DNA of 64,000 bases from Symbiodinium natans (GCA_905221605.1 CAJNDS010000033.1:1-64000); one strand, 5' to 3'. Numbered from the stretch's first letter, positions 47,901-58,399 are shown. Numbers and translations are program-made. The notes: generated by a model from the sequence alone, not told the origin.

Positions 47901-48600
47901 CATGTAGACCATGAGCCTTAATCCTAAACCCTATAACCCCCAAACCCGGTGTTTCTTCACAGGAAAGATTAAGGCCAAGGGTTTTGGAGGGTGTGGAGGC
48001 TGAGAGGAATCCGGGAAATTCTTGAATTCTCGTGGGGTCCAAGCTTGAAAATCCTCCTGAAAAGAGACCAGGCCCGAAGCAGCATCGGCAGAGTAGGCTG
48101 AGAAGTTTTGCTCCGCATCTGCGCCGCATCCGCGCCGCATCCTCACAGACTGGCAGACACGTGAAAATGGCACAGAAGCCTCAAGGCAGAGTCCGCGTGA
48201 TGCGCAAGCACATGTGCTACGCAGCACAAGTTCACCAGCACTCTACTGTTTTTCTTCCGTGCTCTTCGACCGATTACGGCGACTGTCCACCAGGTTCCAC
48301 TTCAAGTAATTCGGTGCAAAATGCAAACGATGTAGAGACGTCACCGCAGAACCTCCGTTTCTGGATCTGGAATACTTGCTGATGTGAGTTCGATGCCTTC
48401 AGAACGCAAGAGCGGCTAGATCTCTTCGCTCTGATATTGCCCTGCTGTGGCCGGGATGAGCGAGTTCTGGCAGCACCCTTCCAGCAGCTGTGCAAATTTT
48501 TGTCAAATCTACGGCGGCTCTGATCGTACAGGGGCCCGCGCGGTTCTTCAACCTATTACGGCGACTGTCCGCCACGGGTCAAGTTTCATGCCTTTCAACA
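44991..48600. other. Unassigned region
   Basis: No convincing gene. Frames of 100-190 codons on both strands (45502-46062 plus; 46254-46631 minus; 47366-47806 plus) lack motifs. The first part may be the 3' end of the copia relic. Telomere-type units are nearly absent. The stretches 48030-48120 and 48500-48600 share a phrase (cgattacggcgactgtccac against ctattacggcgactgtccgc) and surrounding similarity, so a local duplication of about 300 bp is likely. Confidence 0.35.
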
Positions 48601-48689
48601 TCTGTACAACAAACAGCATCTTTCCAGAAGCTCTGAGCGTGCAGGGCCCGGAAATGCCCGGAAGCACTGAGAAGGGGTCTCAAGTGCCC

Positions 48690-49862
48690 TCAGCGGAGTG
48701 GGCCGAAGATGAGGTGCTCGATGTTGCAGGAGGTGATCATCACGACGTAGCCTTCGGTCCGGGCCTTGTCTGGTACATTCAGATCGTAGCAAGCTGGCTT
48801 CCCATTTTGGGAGGCGCCACCTTTGATGCCGTTGTTGGTGAAGCCAGTGTTGAAAGCCTTCTGCTTGGTCGCGGCGGTGTGTTTTTGATTGGGCTGAAAA
48901 GAAACCCTTTCCTGCTCCTCCTCCCCTTCTTGTAAAAGAAGAGCGCCACGATAGCATGGCCAAACGGTGATACCGCCACGCTGCTCCCATCCGGGAGCCT
49001 TTGCCGCCTCGGTGAAGACTTGTGGGAAATTTCTGAAGTACCTGGCATAGTTGGTTTTGGCACCGTAGCAATTTGGGACAAGATCGAATACATCGATCTT
49101 CACGAATGTCTGCATGTACTCCTGGTTAGAGCAGACTTCCTGTTGCATCTTGCGGGACAGATCACCGCCACGACAATCGCGTCTTTCTTTCTTCCCATTT
49201 GTGGTCTCATGCATGTACCAACCTGCCTTCAATACTCTGTTGTGGATGTGGAGCTGGTCCTGTCCCCGCGCGCAGACTGGGTTGACCAGCAACGCACAGC
49301 CAGGGGCGAGGCCTTTGCGCTTGCATGCCTGCGTTGATCCATCATTTCCCAGTCCATTCCTCGCAGCCCACCACAGCCAGTCCCAGTCTTGGGCCCGTTT
49401 TGTTCCTTTCTGAATCTCTTCTGTGCCAGTGAACCTGACAATTGGGTCTGTAAGCGCTCCACTGGCCATGCTGCAGTACATTTTTGGTTTCAATCCTTGC
49501 GGCATCCTGTGCTGAACTGAATAGTCACCATCTTCCTTCAGGACACACCTACGGTAGTGGAGGCATCGTGCAAACTGCGCGTCCCTTCGTGCCTTCTCCA
49601 CAGGCTTATTATGCACAGTGGGCATGACCCCGTTTTTACAGTCCGCAAAAAGGACCCTGGTCTGATCGCTGGCGGTCTTCTCGGAGCAATGATCATCCAC
49701 TTTTTGCCGCGATTGTTGCGTCCAATTTTGCCGCAGCAACATCGCGGGGTGCAACTGAAGGTGGCACACCCCGTCTGGGCACTCCTCCAAGTTCATTTCT
49801 CCGCTCTGCGCAGCGAAGGCAAAGGCCCCCCACATCGCAAGGAACGCCAGCGTCGCAGCCAT
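48690..49862 (-). CDS. Secreted HIT-type hydrolase, CDP-diacylglycerol pyrophosphatase-like
   Basis: This is an intronless frame of 390 residues. Residues 1-18 (MAATLAFLAMWGAFAFAA) form a signal peptide, so the first Met is taken as the start. The diagnostic segment is CALLVNPVCARGQDQLHIHN at residues 189-208. QLHIH matches the catalytic HxH region of the Cdh family (CDP-diacylglycerol pyrophosphatase, HIT superfamily), where the motif is preceded by N-S-x-x-G-R-x-Q. The upstream LTDPIVRFTGTEEI (138-150) resembles the ITGIED segment of that family. About 17 Cys residues and an N-glycosylation site (NWT, 46-48) fit a secreted or lumenal protein. About 80 residues longer at the N-terminus than the bacterial enzyme. 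Possible role: cleavage of a nucleotide-activated lipid or another pyrophosphate. Absence of introns and a bacterial-type family hint at transfer or retroposition. Confidence 0.55.
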   Translation of the reverse strand: MAATLAFLAMWGAFAFAAQSGEMNLEECPDGVCHLQLHPAMLLRQNWTQQSRQKVDDHCSEKTASDQTRVLFADCKNGVMPTVHNKPVEKARRDAQFARCLHYRRCVLKEDGDYSVQHRMPQGLKPKMYCSMASGALTDPIVRFTGTEEIQKGTKRAQDWDWLWWAARNGLGNDGSTQACKRKGLAPGCALLVNPVCARGQDQLHIHNRVLKAGWYMHETTNGKKERRDCRGGDLSRKMQQEVCSNQEYMQTFVKIDVFDLVPNCYGAKTNYARYFRNFPQVFTEAAKAPGWEQRGGITVWPCYRGALLLQEGEEEQERVSFQPNQKHTAATKQKAFNTGFTNNGIKGGASQNGKPACYDLNVPDKARTEGYVVMITSCNIEHLIFGPLR

Positions 49863-49869
49863 TGCAGGC

Positions 49870-51390
49870 AGGTACTACGGCTAGCTGCAAACTGTCAGAT
49901 TCCTGGGCAAAATGCGACTGGCTTGTAGACAGAAGCAAGAACTCGTTGATAGATGCGATAGATGCGTAGAAAGCAGGTGAGAACAGGGATGCTGCACGCT
50001 TGCACAGGCCTCTCGAAAAGCGGCATCTGCTGCTGGCTGGAAGGCGTCATAGCCTGGCCGGATAGGCTTGCTTCTCGCCAAAGGGCACGGCGGGATCATC
50101 ACGGATATTGCGCATGAAGTGGGCGCGCGACGGTTTTTGAGCATGAAGTGAATGTGCAAGAGTTTCACCTGGCATCTGGCAGTAGTAGCGATAATAAAGT
50201 AGCGGTGCACTTCGGTAGGGATAGTTTCCACGCAGACACACGCACGACACACTGCAGCGCAGATTGTCTGCGTCATTGAACTTCATATCTTTGTCGCCAT
50301 CCACCACTGGCCAGAGACACATGAAACGCAAGCCGAGCGGCACCATTTGGTTGTGAAATGCAGACCAAGTCGCAAACGATTTTTTTCAGGGCACAGCAAC
50401 GCTTTCGGGTTTGCCCAGCGAATGTCATCACAGAATGATGAACCATGTACAGCTTGCAGGATTCACGATGTCACAAATACGATGTTGTTTTGCAAGTACA
50501 CACTGGTGGCCAACCAGTGCCTCCCATCAATCTCCACAGTTTCGCTGGGTACGGTAGGAGATTGATACCGTACCCCCCTGCTTCACATCAGAAATATTCC
50601 AACTGAACGCAAAATCTACAGGTGGAAACTCAATAACCGCCAAGAGGCAGCATCGATGACTCTACTGGTTGGGATCGTGTATGATGGGGAGGATGGTGGA
50701 CCGAAGTCTCCAGTCATAAATTTCTGGATGCACACACACACACCGCACAAAGCAGGGTGCAAAGCTTCCAACCGCCGTCCTATTCAATGTCCTGTCCAAG
50801 TTGCAAACTGGAGACAAGTGGCCTAACCGCTCCCCTAACGCCTCCGTAAAAATCAACGCGCTGCATTCTTTTGGTGCACTTTGGTCGTCATAGTCGCGTC
50901 GCTTGCTAGTCAAGGTTTCCTTGAGAACTCAAGCGCCCCAAAACTTTAAATCCCGCATGACCATGATGAAAAATGCATAACCCTCAAACCTCATTGGGTT
51001 AAGGGTTTGGGGCTGACGTTAACTGTGAACAAGCCCAACAAAATGCGGCACGGCCAAAGCCCCGCGTCCAACCTGTTTGTGAGTCTCGCGCCCGACACCC
51101 GGTGATGCAGGATGCGTCCACCCCACCATCAGAAGGCAGAGAGCAAGGCGGCCGTAGGGCGAACCCCCGACACCTGCAGGAGTCCCCGGCGTCCCGCAAG
51201 ACCTCCAGCCCCATGCTTGCCGATGGGCCGTAGCAGCGTGTGCTACTGTACAAGCTATGCGCAAGAAGCCTGACGGACCCAAGCGGAGGCCAGAGGAAGC
51301 TCGACGAGCCCAAGCAGAGGTCAGGTGCGAAAAGGGCCAGGCAGGCCTAACACAGAGGGCAAGCAAGATAAGCAAGGGCAGAGGTCTGCT
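49870..51390. other. Unassigned flank between the hydrolase gene and the LINE relic
   Basis: The first 500 bp are the 5' flank of the hydrolase gene. A short CA run lies at 50711-50724. GC content rises from about 51.0 kb. Frames here are overlapping and motif-free. Confidence 0.35.
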
Positions 51391-51393
51391 CTG

Positions 51394-52580
51394 TCACGGG
51401 CGTCCAGCTTGGGAGTATTGGGGATCACGGAGCGGAGTGGAGGCGGACTGCGCGCCGTCGGGCAGGCGGCGCAAGACAGCACGGGCGTTCTCACGCTGGA
51501 GCGTGACGCTGAGGCACTGCAAAAGCTGCTCGGTGGCCGCGCCCGATCCATCACCGGACTTAGCGGCCAGGAGCGGCCCGAGTGTGCGCCAGACTTTGAT
51601 TGCTTCACGTCCCCAGCCACCACAGGATGATTCCGCAATGAGGGGGAGGAACTGCAGCCCCTGGTCTCGGCAGAGGGCTGCCGTGTTAAGATGGGAACGC
51701 TTGCGTTCCTCGTAAGCCGCACAAGTGTGAGAGCCATCTGCAGCAGAGGCGGCAGCTGCCCCACATCGCAAACCGCTCGTGACGGCAAGGTCGAACACTG
51801 CAGGCCCGCGCAACCCCCAATGAGGCACAAAGCAGCGGGCTTTGAGGGTGTTTGGCCTGCAGAGCAGCGAGGGTGGCAGCATCGCGGGGTAGAGGCGGCT
51901 CCTGGAGCAGAGCGTCACACGCTCGAGCTAGATCACCCTCAGCAAGGCGGCGGCAACGGGAGTGGCGGGCCTCAAGGGACAGGCGAGTCGGACCGCTACG
52001 TTGGCGTGGCTCAGACACACATTCCTCCCACAGCTCAACCCTCTCACCATCGAGCCAGCGCAAGCAGCGCCGCTTGGTGGCTTGCCCCAATTGGGCTCGG
52101 TGGCGAGCCCACCACGGAGAGGAGCGACAAGCACGGCTTTGGGGAGCATCAATAATTCCAACCAAGCGGCAGGGGTGTTGCGTGCTCCTGTTGAGGCAAT
52201 AGCGCGAGCCAGACATTGGGCCCAGGCTGCACGGGCAACCTTAGGGACATGCCGCACGGTAGGAACCTCTGCCGCCAACACGTCAGCAAAGTTCGGAAGA
52301 GGGTCGGCGGCAGACGCTGCAGGAGGCACGGCGCCCGGACGGGCGGCTTGAGCACGCGAGTCAGGCCGACAGCGGGGGGTGCGACCCATTATAGTACCGC
52401 TTGACCAACAAACCACAAACCGTGCAAGTGTCGAGGCTGTGTGCATCAAGGTACTCCTGCGGGACGGCCCCTGACAACTGGCCTGAGCAGTGGTCATCGA
52501 GATGATGTCGCATTGCAGGGTGAGAGCCCCAGCCCCGGGAGCGCAAGGGATCCCCCAAGCCGCACCCAGGCACAGGGCAA
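51394..52580 (-). pseudogene. Non-LTR retrotransposon (LINE) remnant lacking its reverse transcriptase
   Basis: The order on the minus strand is as follows. 52573-52361 is a zinc-finger-like segment (MRHHLDDHCSGQLSGAVPQE, TCTVCGLLV). 52330-52060 reads LPNFADVLAAEVPTVRHVPK, then WLELLMLPKAVLVAPLRGG. In a second frame, 52080-51850 reads RWLDGERVELWEECV, ARHSRCRRLAEGDLARACDA, LQAKHP. In a third frame, 51840-51420 reads PAVFDLAVTSGLR, YEERKRSHLNTAALCRDQGL, ESSCGGWG, LQRENARAVLRRL. I recognise these as the segments before and after the RT of dinoflagellate LINE-like elements. The last resembles a PD-(D/E)xK nuclease core (D...YExxK). The roughly 400 codons of RT expected between LQAKHP and the nuclease are absent, leaving a clean internal deletion near 51850. 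Confidence 0.6.
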
Positions 52581-52599
52581 AAGCAGCGCGCAGCAGCCT

Positions 52600-53030
52600 C
52601 AGGTGCGTGGACGCGGCGACGCAGGGCCGCGGGCTCGGCAGAAGGAGGTGAGTGTCAACACCAGTAACCGCAGAAGGCGAAGAACGCCGGGGGCCGGAGC
52701 CATGGCCGGACAACTCACTCAGGAGGGTGCGAATGCGAACGCCGACCAATGGCGGCAAAGCAGACTTCCCGGGCAGGCAGGACACAAGGAAACAAAACCG
52801 GGCTGTCTCAACCCACAAGGGAGGAACCGGATGCCACACGCAATGGCTCGAGCGGCTGCTACTGAGTCCCCCCCAGCTGCGTACGAAACACGCCCAGGAG
52901 CAGCACCAGGCCCCCCCAGCTGCGCACGACGGCGCCCAGGCGAGGGCCCTAATCTCGGTTTAGGGTTTAGGGCTCAGCATAGCCGATAACTTGGCTCCAT
53001 GACCATGACAGGACCAATGATCGGGTAGGC
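52600..53030. other. 5' side of the LINE relic
   Basis: GC-rich DNA with open frames on both strands. Plus-strand frames are shadows of the relic and its flank. It ends with a few TTTAGGG units at 52957-52970. No separate gene. Confidence 0.35.
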
Positions 53031-53042
53031 CCAATAGCCTCT

Positions 53043-53180
53043 AAAAAACCTTAAGCCCTAAACAGCCCTAAGCCCTAAACAGCCCTAAGCCCGAATCTAA
53101 GCCATAAACGGCCCTGAGCCCTGAACAGCCCTAAGCCCTAAACAGCCCTAAGCCCTATAGGGATTAGGGCTTAGGGCTTT
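53043..53180. repeat. CCCTAAGCCCTAAACAG tandem array
   Basis: Six to seven units of a 17-bp higher-order repeat (ccctaagccctaaacag) are followed by a short array of the opposite orientation (gggattagggcttaggg), so the array folds back on itself. Confidence 0.85.
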
Positions 53181-53820
53181 AGGGATTTACGGATCTGGGT
53201 TTCACACAGCATGATGCGCACTCTTGTGTGAAGGGGGAACCAATATGCCTTTCGTTCTGCCGTTGAAAGCACAGACTCCTTGGGCAGGGTGTCTCATAGT
53301 GGTGATCCTGCAACTCGACATTGACATCCTAAACCCTCAACTTGCGAGCAGTGTACTAAGTGGGGTTGGTGGTTTAAGCCAGTTTAAGCGGCTCGCCGTT
53401 TTTATGCCCGCAACCGGGACTGGAAAGGGACTGACATGGGATCTCTACTGTGAAGGGCAGATGACAGCAAGCAAGCCAGTGGCATGCGCGGGTCGTCCTG
53501 AGTTTTGGGTTCACAGGTATGGAGTCATGACTCTTGATTGGAGGATGCCCTGGCGAACAGAACCTCCCGGAAGAGACGCCATGTGAGTCCTATCGGGTTT
53601 TGCGAAAGGTATGAGGACCCCTATATATGTATTATAAAAAGAATCCCCATATTCCGCTTACAAGGAATAACCTTTCTTTGTCTTTTGGGGGAGGGGGGGT
53701 TCCTAGGCAAATAGTCGTCATCCATGGTCGAGACACGAAAGTCCAATTCGTCCAAAAGCGTCAAAGATGCACCCATTCTGCCTGCCAAGGGGCTCGGGCT
53801 TCGGGGTTTAAGGTATAGGG
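53181..53820. other. Unassigned spacer
   Basis: A plus-strand frame of 120 codons (53224-53586) reads without motif recognition. G-rich tract at 53685-53700. Confidence 0.3.
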
Positions 53821-53823
53821 TGT

Positions 53824-54137
53824 TTATCGGAAGCTTATCCTAATTGCACAAGAGATCAAACACTACACCAAGATAGACGCTTCTTTGAAGCGAAACAGCA
53901 CGTACGTGAACCTTCACGTAGGCTAGTACGACTAGCACCAAAGGGAGTGGAGGGTGGGACAGAAAAACCAGGAAGCTACGCTTCGAGCTTCAAGCGACTG
54001 CATGGGCTGACGTTTCCCCCGTCTCCCGACTTAACAACTTGTTAGGCAAACGTTGCCCGCATTCGTTTAAGCTAACGATAAAGCACAATCACGCACGCGT
54101 GAAGGAAGCTTATCGGAAGCTTATCCTAATTGCACAA
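53824..54137. repeat. 28-bp direct repeats 286 bp apart, 3' of the RT-RNase H frame
   Basis: Positions 53824-53851 and 54110-54137 are identical (they begin ttatcggaagctt and end attgcacaa). They lie about 150-450 bp beyond the stop of the RT-RNase H frame. Direct repeats in this place are what PAT/Ngaro-type tyrosine-recombinase elements have as split direct repeats; whether these serve that role is inference. Confidence 0.6.
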
Positions 54138-54288
54138 CTGCCGGAACGCGAGCACCTTTTCTTTGGGAGATGACGGTGGGGATCAGTTCAGGCTGCCGTT
54201 GCAGCTTGATGCACTGGGAGCCAGAACTTCTCCGGCGTGAGGTAACGTACCCCATCTTATAAAGCCTCGAACGCCAAGGAAACCCCAC

Positions 54289-55308
54289 CTAGACAGCTCC
54301 TGAGAGGCCCAACGCACTGCGTATCGCCCCGCACGGCAGGGGAACCCTACGACCCCCAAGACGGAGGATCGTGTCGAAAACCCCGCGACTTGGCCCGTCT
54401 GCGATGTTGCTAGAGGTGGGCACCCTCAGGAAACAAGCGTTGATGCTGAGACGTTCCTCTGCTTCCACAGCCTGAAACACTATCGCTGCGCCCTCTTCTT
54501 TCCGTGTGAAACTGCGGGCTAGGGACGCTCTAGCGGCATCGTTGTCGATGAAAACGAGAAGGTCACTGTCTCGGAGGAAACGTCCCCACAGCTGCAGCGA
54601 TATGAAGTAGGGCAACAACTCGCACTCGAAAACTAACTGCTTTTTACCGACGCGGCTTGCCCATTCTTGCGCCGCGGCGGGGTCCAGGGTGTCTCCCCAG
54701 GCCAAAGGCACGCCATCCAGCCAGAGGACACCCCCAAAGCCACACGTGGGCACTGAGTTTGACACATCCCACTCGCATGCCCCGTCCAGCCAAAGGTGGA
54801 ACGTTCTGGATGGTTGAACAGAGAAAGACCGGGGGCGCCCATCCAGGACGCGTTGCTCAATGAAGTCCAAAGCTGCTTGCTGGACGTCAGTCAAAGGATG
54901 CGAGGCTTCGGAGGCCGGGGAAACGTCCCCGACAGCCACCACGGCCTGTTTGGCGTTACGGCCCCAGACGTGTTGTTCCGCGAACACCAGACGTCCACAC
55001 AGACGCTGCGCTTCTTCAAACGTAAGTGAACCTTTTTGTTTAATCGCCGCTACTGTGTCCTTAAGCTCAGCGACGCGCTGTGGCGTGTTGCTGACCTGTA
55101 CCACACCCACGGACTGCTGGGACAGGTCCACTCGGACGCCGAGAACATCGAAAACCTCAGAAAAGGGGCGGTTCTTCTTCTCCTCCGTGGCTACGCGCCA
55201 GCCCAGTTTCTTGAACATTGAGGAGACAACGACCTCAACGTGGGCCGCGTTTGCTGCAGACGTCAGCACCGTGAAGTCGTCGAAAAAAGAGGTCATAGCT
55301 ATGAACAA
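54289..55308 (-). pseudogene. RT (3' half) and RNase H of the tyrosine-recombinase retroelement
   Basis: The frame begins with the RT catalytic block TSFFDDFTVLTS (residues 7-18, FDDF variant of YxDD). An RT thumb-like segment follows (LGVRVDLSQQ, LTFEEAQRLCGRLVFAEQHV). Then comes an RNase H domain with candidate acids D175 (LWLDGACEW), E228/E230 (FECELLPY), D255/D257 (VFIDNDAAR) and D304 (NIADGPSRG). The 5' half of RT lies in another frame, and the two are separated by a +1 shift in an A5 run at about 55311-55315. The stop directly follows RNase H, so no recombinase follows on this side. Confidence 0.75.
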
Positions 55309-55999
55309 ACTTTTTCCTTGCTATGGCTTTTAACGCTTCGCTGCACCGCAGGAAGGCATGCACGGCTGCAACTGCCCCAAAGGGCAGGCTGTGCAAGCGG
55401 CAGTATTGGACAACGTCTGCCTCAGGGTCCATGAGGCAGATGATGGCGAAGTGCTTGTGGTCGGCTCGCACGGCGAGCTGCTTATAAGCGCTCTTCAGAT
55501 CCCAGGTACGACCGAGGATGCGCTCAGGGGGGCTCCCCGGCAGACGAAAACGAAGCCAGGAAAGACAGGCCTCGACTATCTCGTCAATCCCGTCCATCTG
55601 AACCTTCTCCTGCACACCACAGGCTCTGGGAGAAACTACCGCCAGAGCGGAAAGGTCTTCGCGGCTGCAGAAAGACAGCCACCCACTGGCCTGTTCTTCT
55701 CGGGTCACGGCCCAGACAGCACGCTCAGTCGCTCGGTCACGGTACCGGCAGAGACCTCTGACGCACCGTTGAGAAATTTCTTCGGACATTCGTTGGAGAC
55801 CGGGGGCCGTAAGTTCGGGGGGCCGAACGTCGGCATCCCACAAACCCGAAACGGGGAGCCAATTCACCAGGGGAAAGCCGACCCTGACCGACTCCGCGAC
55901 GTCCGGGTCGACGTGACCCACTTTCGCGCAACAAGAGTTCCAGAGCCACAGACATCTTACTGGAAGTGACGTGGTTGACTTCGGGGTCGAGACCTTCAC
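55235..55999 (-). pseudogene. RT (5' half) of the tyrosine-recombinase retroelement
   Basis: The frame holds FPLVNWLPVSGLWDADVRPP, a Trp-rich approach region (RATERAVWAVTREEQASGWL), RT motif A as TWDLKSAYKQLAV, and the LPFGAVAAVHAF block. It loses the frame just before the FDDF block, which lies in the following frame. Upstream, the codons VNHVTSSKMSVALELLLRE (another frame) join to VGHVDPDVAESV here, showing a further frameshift near 55935. The element is therefore non-functional as read. Confidence 0.7.
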
Positions 56000-56017
56000 G
56001 GAGGGCCGTCTCCCGGC

Positions 56018-56425
56018 TCACGGAACCCTTACAAACTCAAGGAGGTCACGGGACGCCTCCGTACGCAACTTCGCAAGCTTAATGGTGTCCTCCGCGGCAT
56101 CGGCTGCGAGAGCTACGAGCATGTCGGGAGGGAGGACACAACGCGCCCTACGCGGGTTGGGTAGCTCTAAGGCCTGCCTACACCAGGCTTCTGGTGAGCA
56201 AGGGATGGCGACCGACGCGGTCGCGCCCTCGCGGTCGATCTCCAGGAGCTTCGACCCTTTCGGCCAGTGGTCCCAGTGGCGCGGAATCTTGCAGGGCGGG
56301 AAAAAGCTGAAGAAGCGTGCGGCATCGTCGCCCTTTAGGGTGACCTTGACAGCGAAGTCCGGCTCGCACAGCGCCTTGAAAGCACGTTTCCGCCCCACGG
56401 GGGCTTTTTCCAGGACGTCCTTCAC
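56018..56425 (-). pseudogene. Linker between methyltransferase-like domain and RT
   Basis: 135 codons contain FFSFFPPCKIPRHWDHWPKG, CSPEAWCRQALELPNPRRAR and a helical end (AAEDTIKLAKLRTEASRDLL). The position between methyltransferase-like and RT domains, and continuity of frames with small overlaps, show it is part of the same polyprotein. No known domain. Confidence 0.5.
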
Positions 56426-57117
56426 AGCCGCCCCTGCGCAGGACGCCCACGCTTTGGCAAGCTGGGGCGTGTATAAGCACTCTCAAAAAAGGTCGACCAA
56501 ACACGCTTCCCTTCATGCGTGGCCTGACCCCATGACTCATGGGCATGGTCTCCAGAGCACAGCACGGCTGTCCGACGAAACCAAGAGCGGTTCGACACCA
56601 ACGTGGTGCTCTTCCGCCGAAACATGCACGCATGCAGCGTGACAACGTGAGATTTGGCCACGAGCCCACTCAAACCAGGGAAAAGCCAAATCAAGCTATT
56701 GGTGGGATTTTCGATGCTCCAGCAGACCCCTTTTTCGGACAAATGTCTGCACCAGGAGGACATCAGCTCTACGAGGCTGTTCGCGGCACGAACGCGTGCC
56801 CTGTCACGAAAATCCTTAAGGGATGGCAGCCCCCTTACGAAATTTCGATTCCTCAGCGGCCTTGGTCCCCCCGGATGGCGAATTTCCCTGGCGCGACTGA
56901 ACGTTCCGCACGGGGGGGCCCAGTGAACCCAAACTAGGCCTGGCCTGTCCAGGACATCTTTGAGAAGGGAACGCCCTTCTTTCCTGGAGAGGTCCAATTG
57001 CAGGACCTTGACACCTTGAGCCTTGCAAACTTTGTCAATGCTCACTGTGTGGAAGCCTAAATCCTTTGCGGCTTTACTCAGACGTCCCAAGCCACTTCCA
57101 CAAACAAAGGGACGCCC
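56422..57117 (-). pseudogene. C5-cytosine-methyltransferase-like domain of the retroelement
   Basis: The frame opens upstream of the first Met-like codon at 57090: VCGSGLGRLSKAAKDLGF is a motif-I-like SAM loop (FxGxGxLS). HWAPPCGTFSRAREI, 60 residues later, is motif IV with the Pro-Cys of C5-methyltransferases. WSIENPTNSLIW is motif VI (ENV/ENP). A later CMFRRKSTTLVSN may correspond to motif VIII (QxRxR-like). A target-recognition region is not evident. Retrotransposon-encoded cytosine methyltransferases have been reported in Symbiodinium; whether this is the same family needs a search. It lies between a zinc-knuckle gag and RT on the minus strand. Confidence 0.65.
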
Positions 57118-57296
57118 CTATCGCCACGGCCGGGCTGGCAGTCCACAGGCGAGGACGCTGACCCCCCAGCTGGAGGTTGAACTTCCTCACAGCGGGCACG
57201 GCCCGTAACAGCACCAGGGGAAGAAGGAGGGGTGGGAGCGGGCGACTCACCCGGGCCTGACGAGGCCTTGCTCATTTCGACTACCGGCTGGGAGAG

Positions 57297-58213
57297 TCAC
57301 TCACGCTTCTTGTTTGCCGGACAGTTCCCTGCCCCGTGGTCCTTGGACCCACAGGACATGCAAACGTGCAGTCCGCGGTCACACTCAGGAGGATTCCCGG
57401 ACGCCGGGAGGTCACAGCCCTCCTCCAGGTTACCCATAGCAGTAACGCCTGCCGTGATCGTCATGCGGCTGGAAAGGGCGCAGTTCTTTAGGCATCGGCA
57501 GCTTCTTTTCGGCCGGGAGGGTAGGAGCGGAAGGCTTCCCTTTACCTCTCCCCCTGCCCCGGCCTTTTGGGGTGCGACTCCTGCCAGATCCTTTAGGGTC
57601 ACGGCCCTTCCCTCCTTCAGGAAGAAGTAGTTTCGCACGAGACGCTCGTGCACGTTGAAGGAGACCAGACCGACGCGGTCCAGGGCCAGACCTCTCCTGG
57701 TGAACGCCTGCTGCAGCTTGAAGTCGGTTGCTACGTCCGCATTGAACACGTTGTCCTTCTTCTTGAGGGTAAGTTCGCCATTTTCGATGGCAAAGAATTC
57801 CTTGTCCCGCCGCACGGCGGCGACCTCTGCATCGCGACTCACGCACGCGGACGGCGGAATGTAACGCTTAAGCCCGTCGTGCAACATTGCCGCCGCGCGG
57901 TCTACGAGACCGTTGGAGGGCTCCAGGTCACCTTCCATCAGGACTCCAGTGAGGCGGGCAACTTGCTCTTTCCTCTTGTGCTCTCTTTCGTGGGCAAGTA
58001 CTTCTTGCTGGACGCCTCGGGGTCGCCCCGATCCTTCAAATCCTGCAGGCTGAAGGCCAAGCCTTCAAAGGCGAGACGTCGCAAAGCTCCTGCGTGGCCC
58101 AACGTGGGCCCGGGCGCCGGGAAGATCTTTTTCGCCAGATCTTCCAGCTTGCTATCGTCAATATGGTTGGGCTGATCAGACAGAGAACGCAAGGGCGGCA
58201 AAGGACTCCACAT
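57297..58213 (-). pseudogene. Gag-like domain and CCHC zinc knuckle of the retroelement
   Basis: Frame 58213-57938 reads NHIDDSKLEDLAKK, then LRRLAFEGLAFSLQDLKDRG. After a shift, 57938-57640 reads MEGDLEPSNGLVDRAAAML, RYIPPSACVSRDAEV, QQAFTRRGLALDRVGLVSF and NVHERLVRNYFF. Part of 57640-57430 is better read in another frame (KKLPMPKELRPFQPH, GRRYCYG). The end returns to the first frame with EEGC and the knuckle HVCMSCGSKDHGAGNCP, an exact CX2CX4HX4C. The order and motifs are those I associate with the gag-like part of dinoflagellate tyrosine-recombinase elements. At least three frameshifts are present. Confidence 0.65.
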
Positions 58214-58399
58214 TCTCTTTCACCAGATTTTTGAAGGGGTCGCTTCCGAGCAAGTCCTCGGCTCTGCTTTTAAACTCGGCCTTGCTGTCAACCAGGGATA
58301 CCATGGCCTGACAGGTGAAGAGGACAAGCACAAAGAGAGGAAAGTGGGGGGGGGGGGGCCTGTGACGAGGTCAACAAAGCCTCCTTTTTCCTCTAGTCC

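Noticed and set aside
51257-52989. Plus-strand genes of 100-180 codons in the GC-rich region
   Set aside because: They are antisense to LINE segments that carry recognisable motifs on the minus strand; high GC keeps the opposite strand open.
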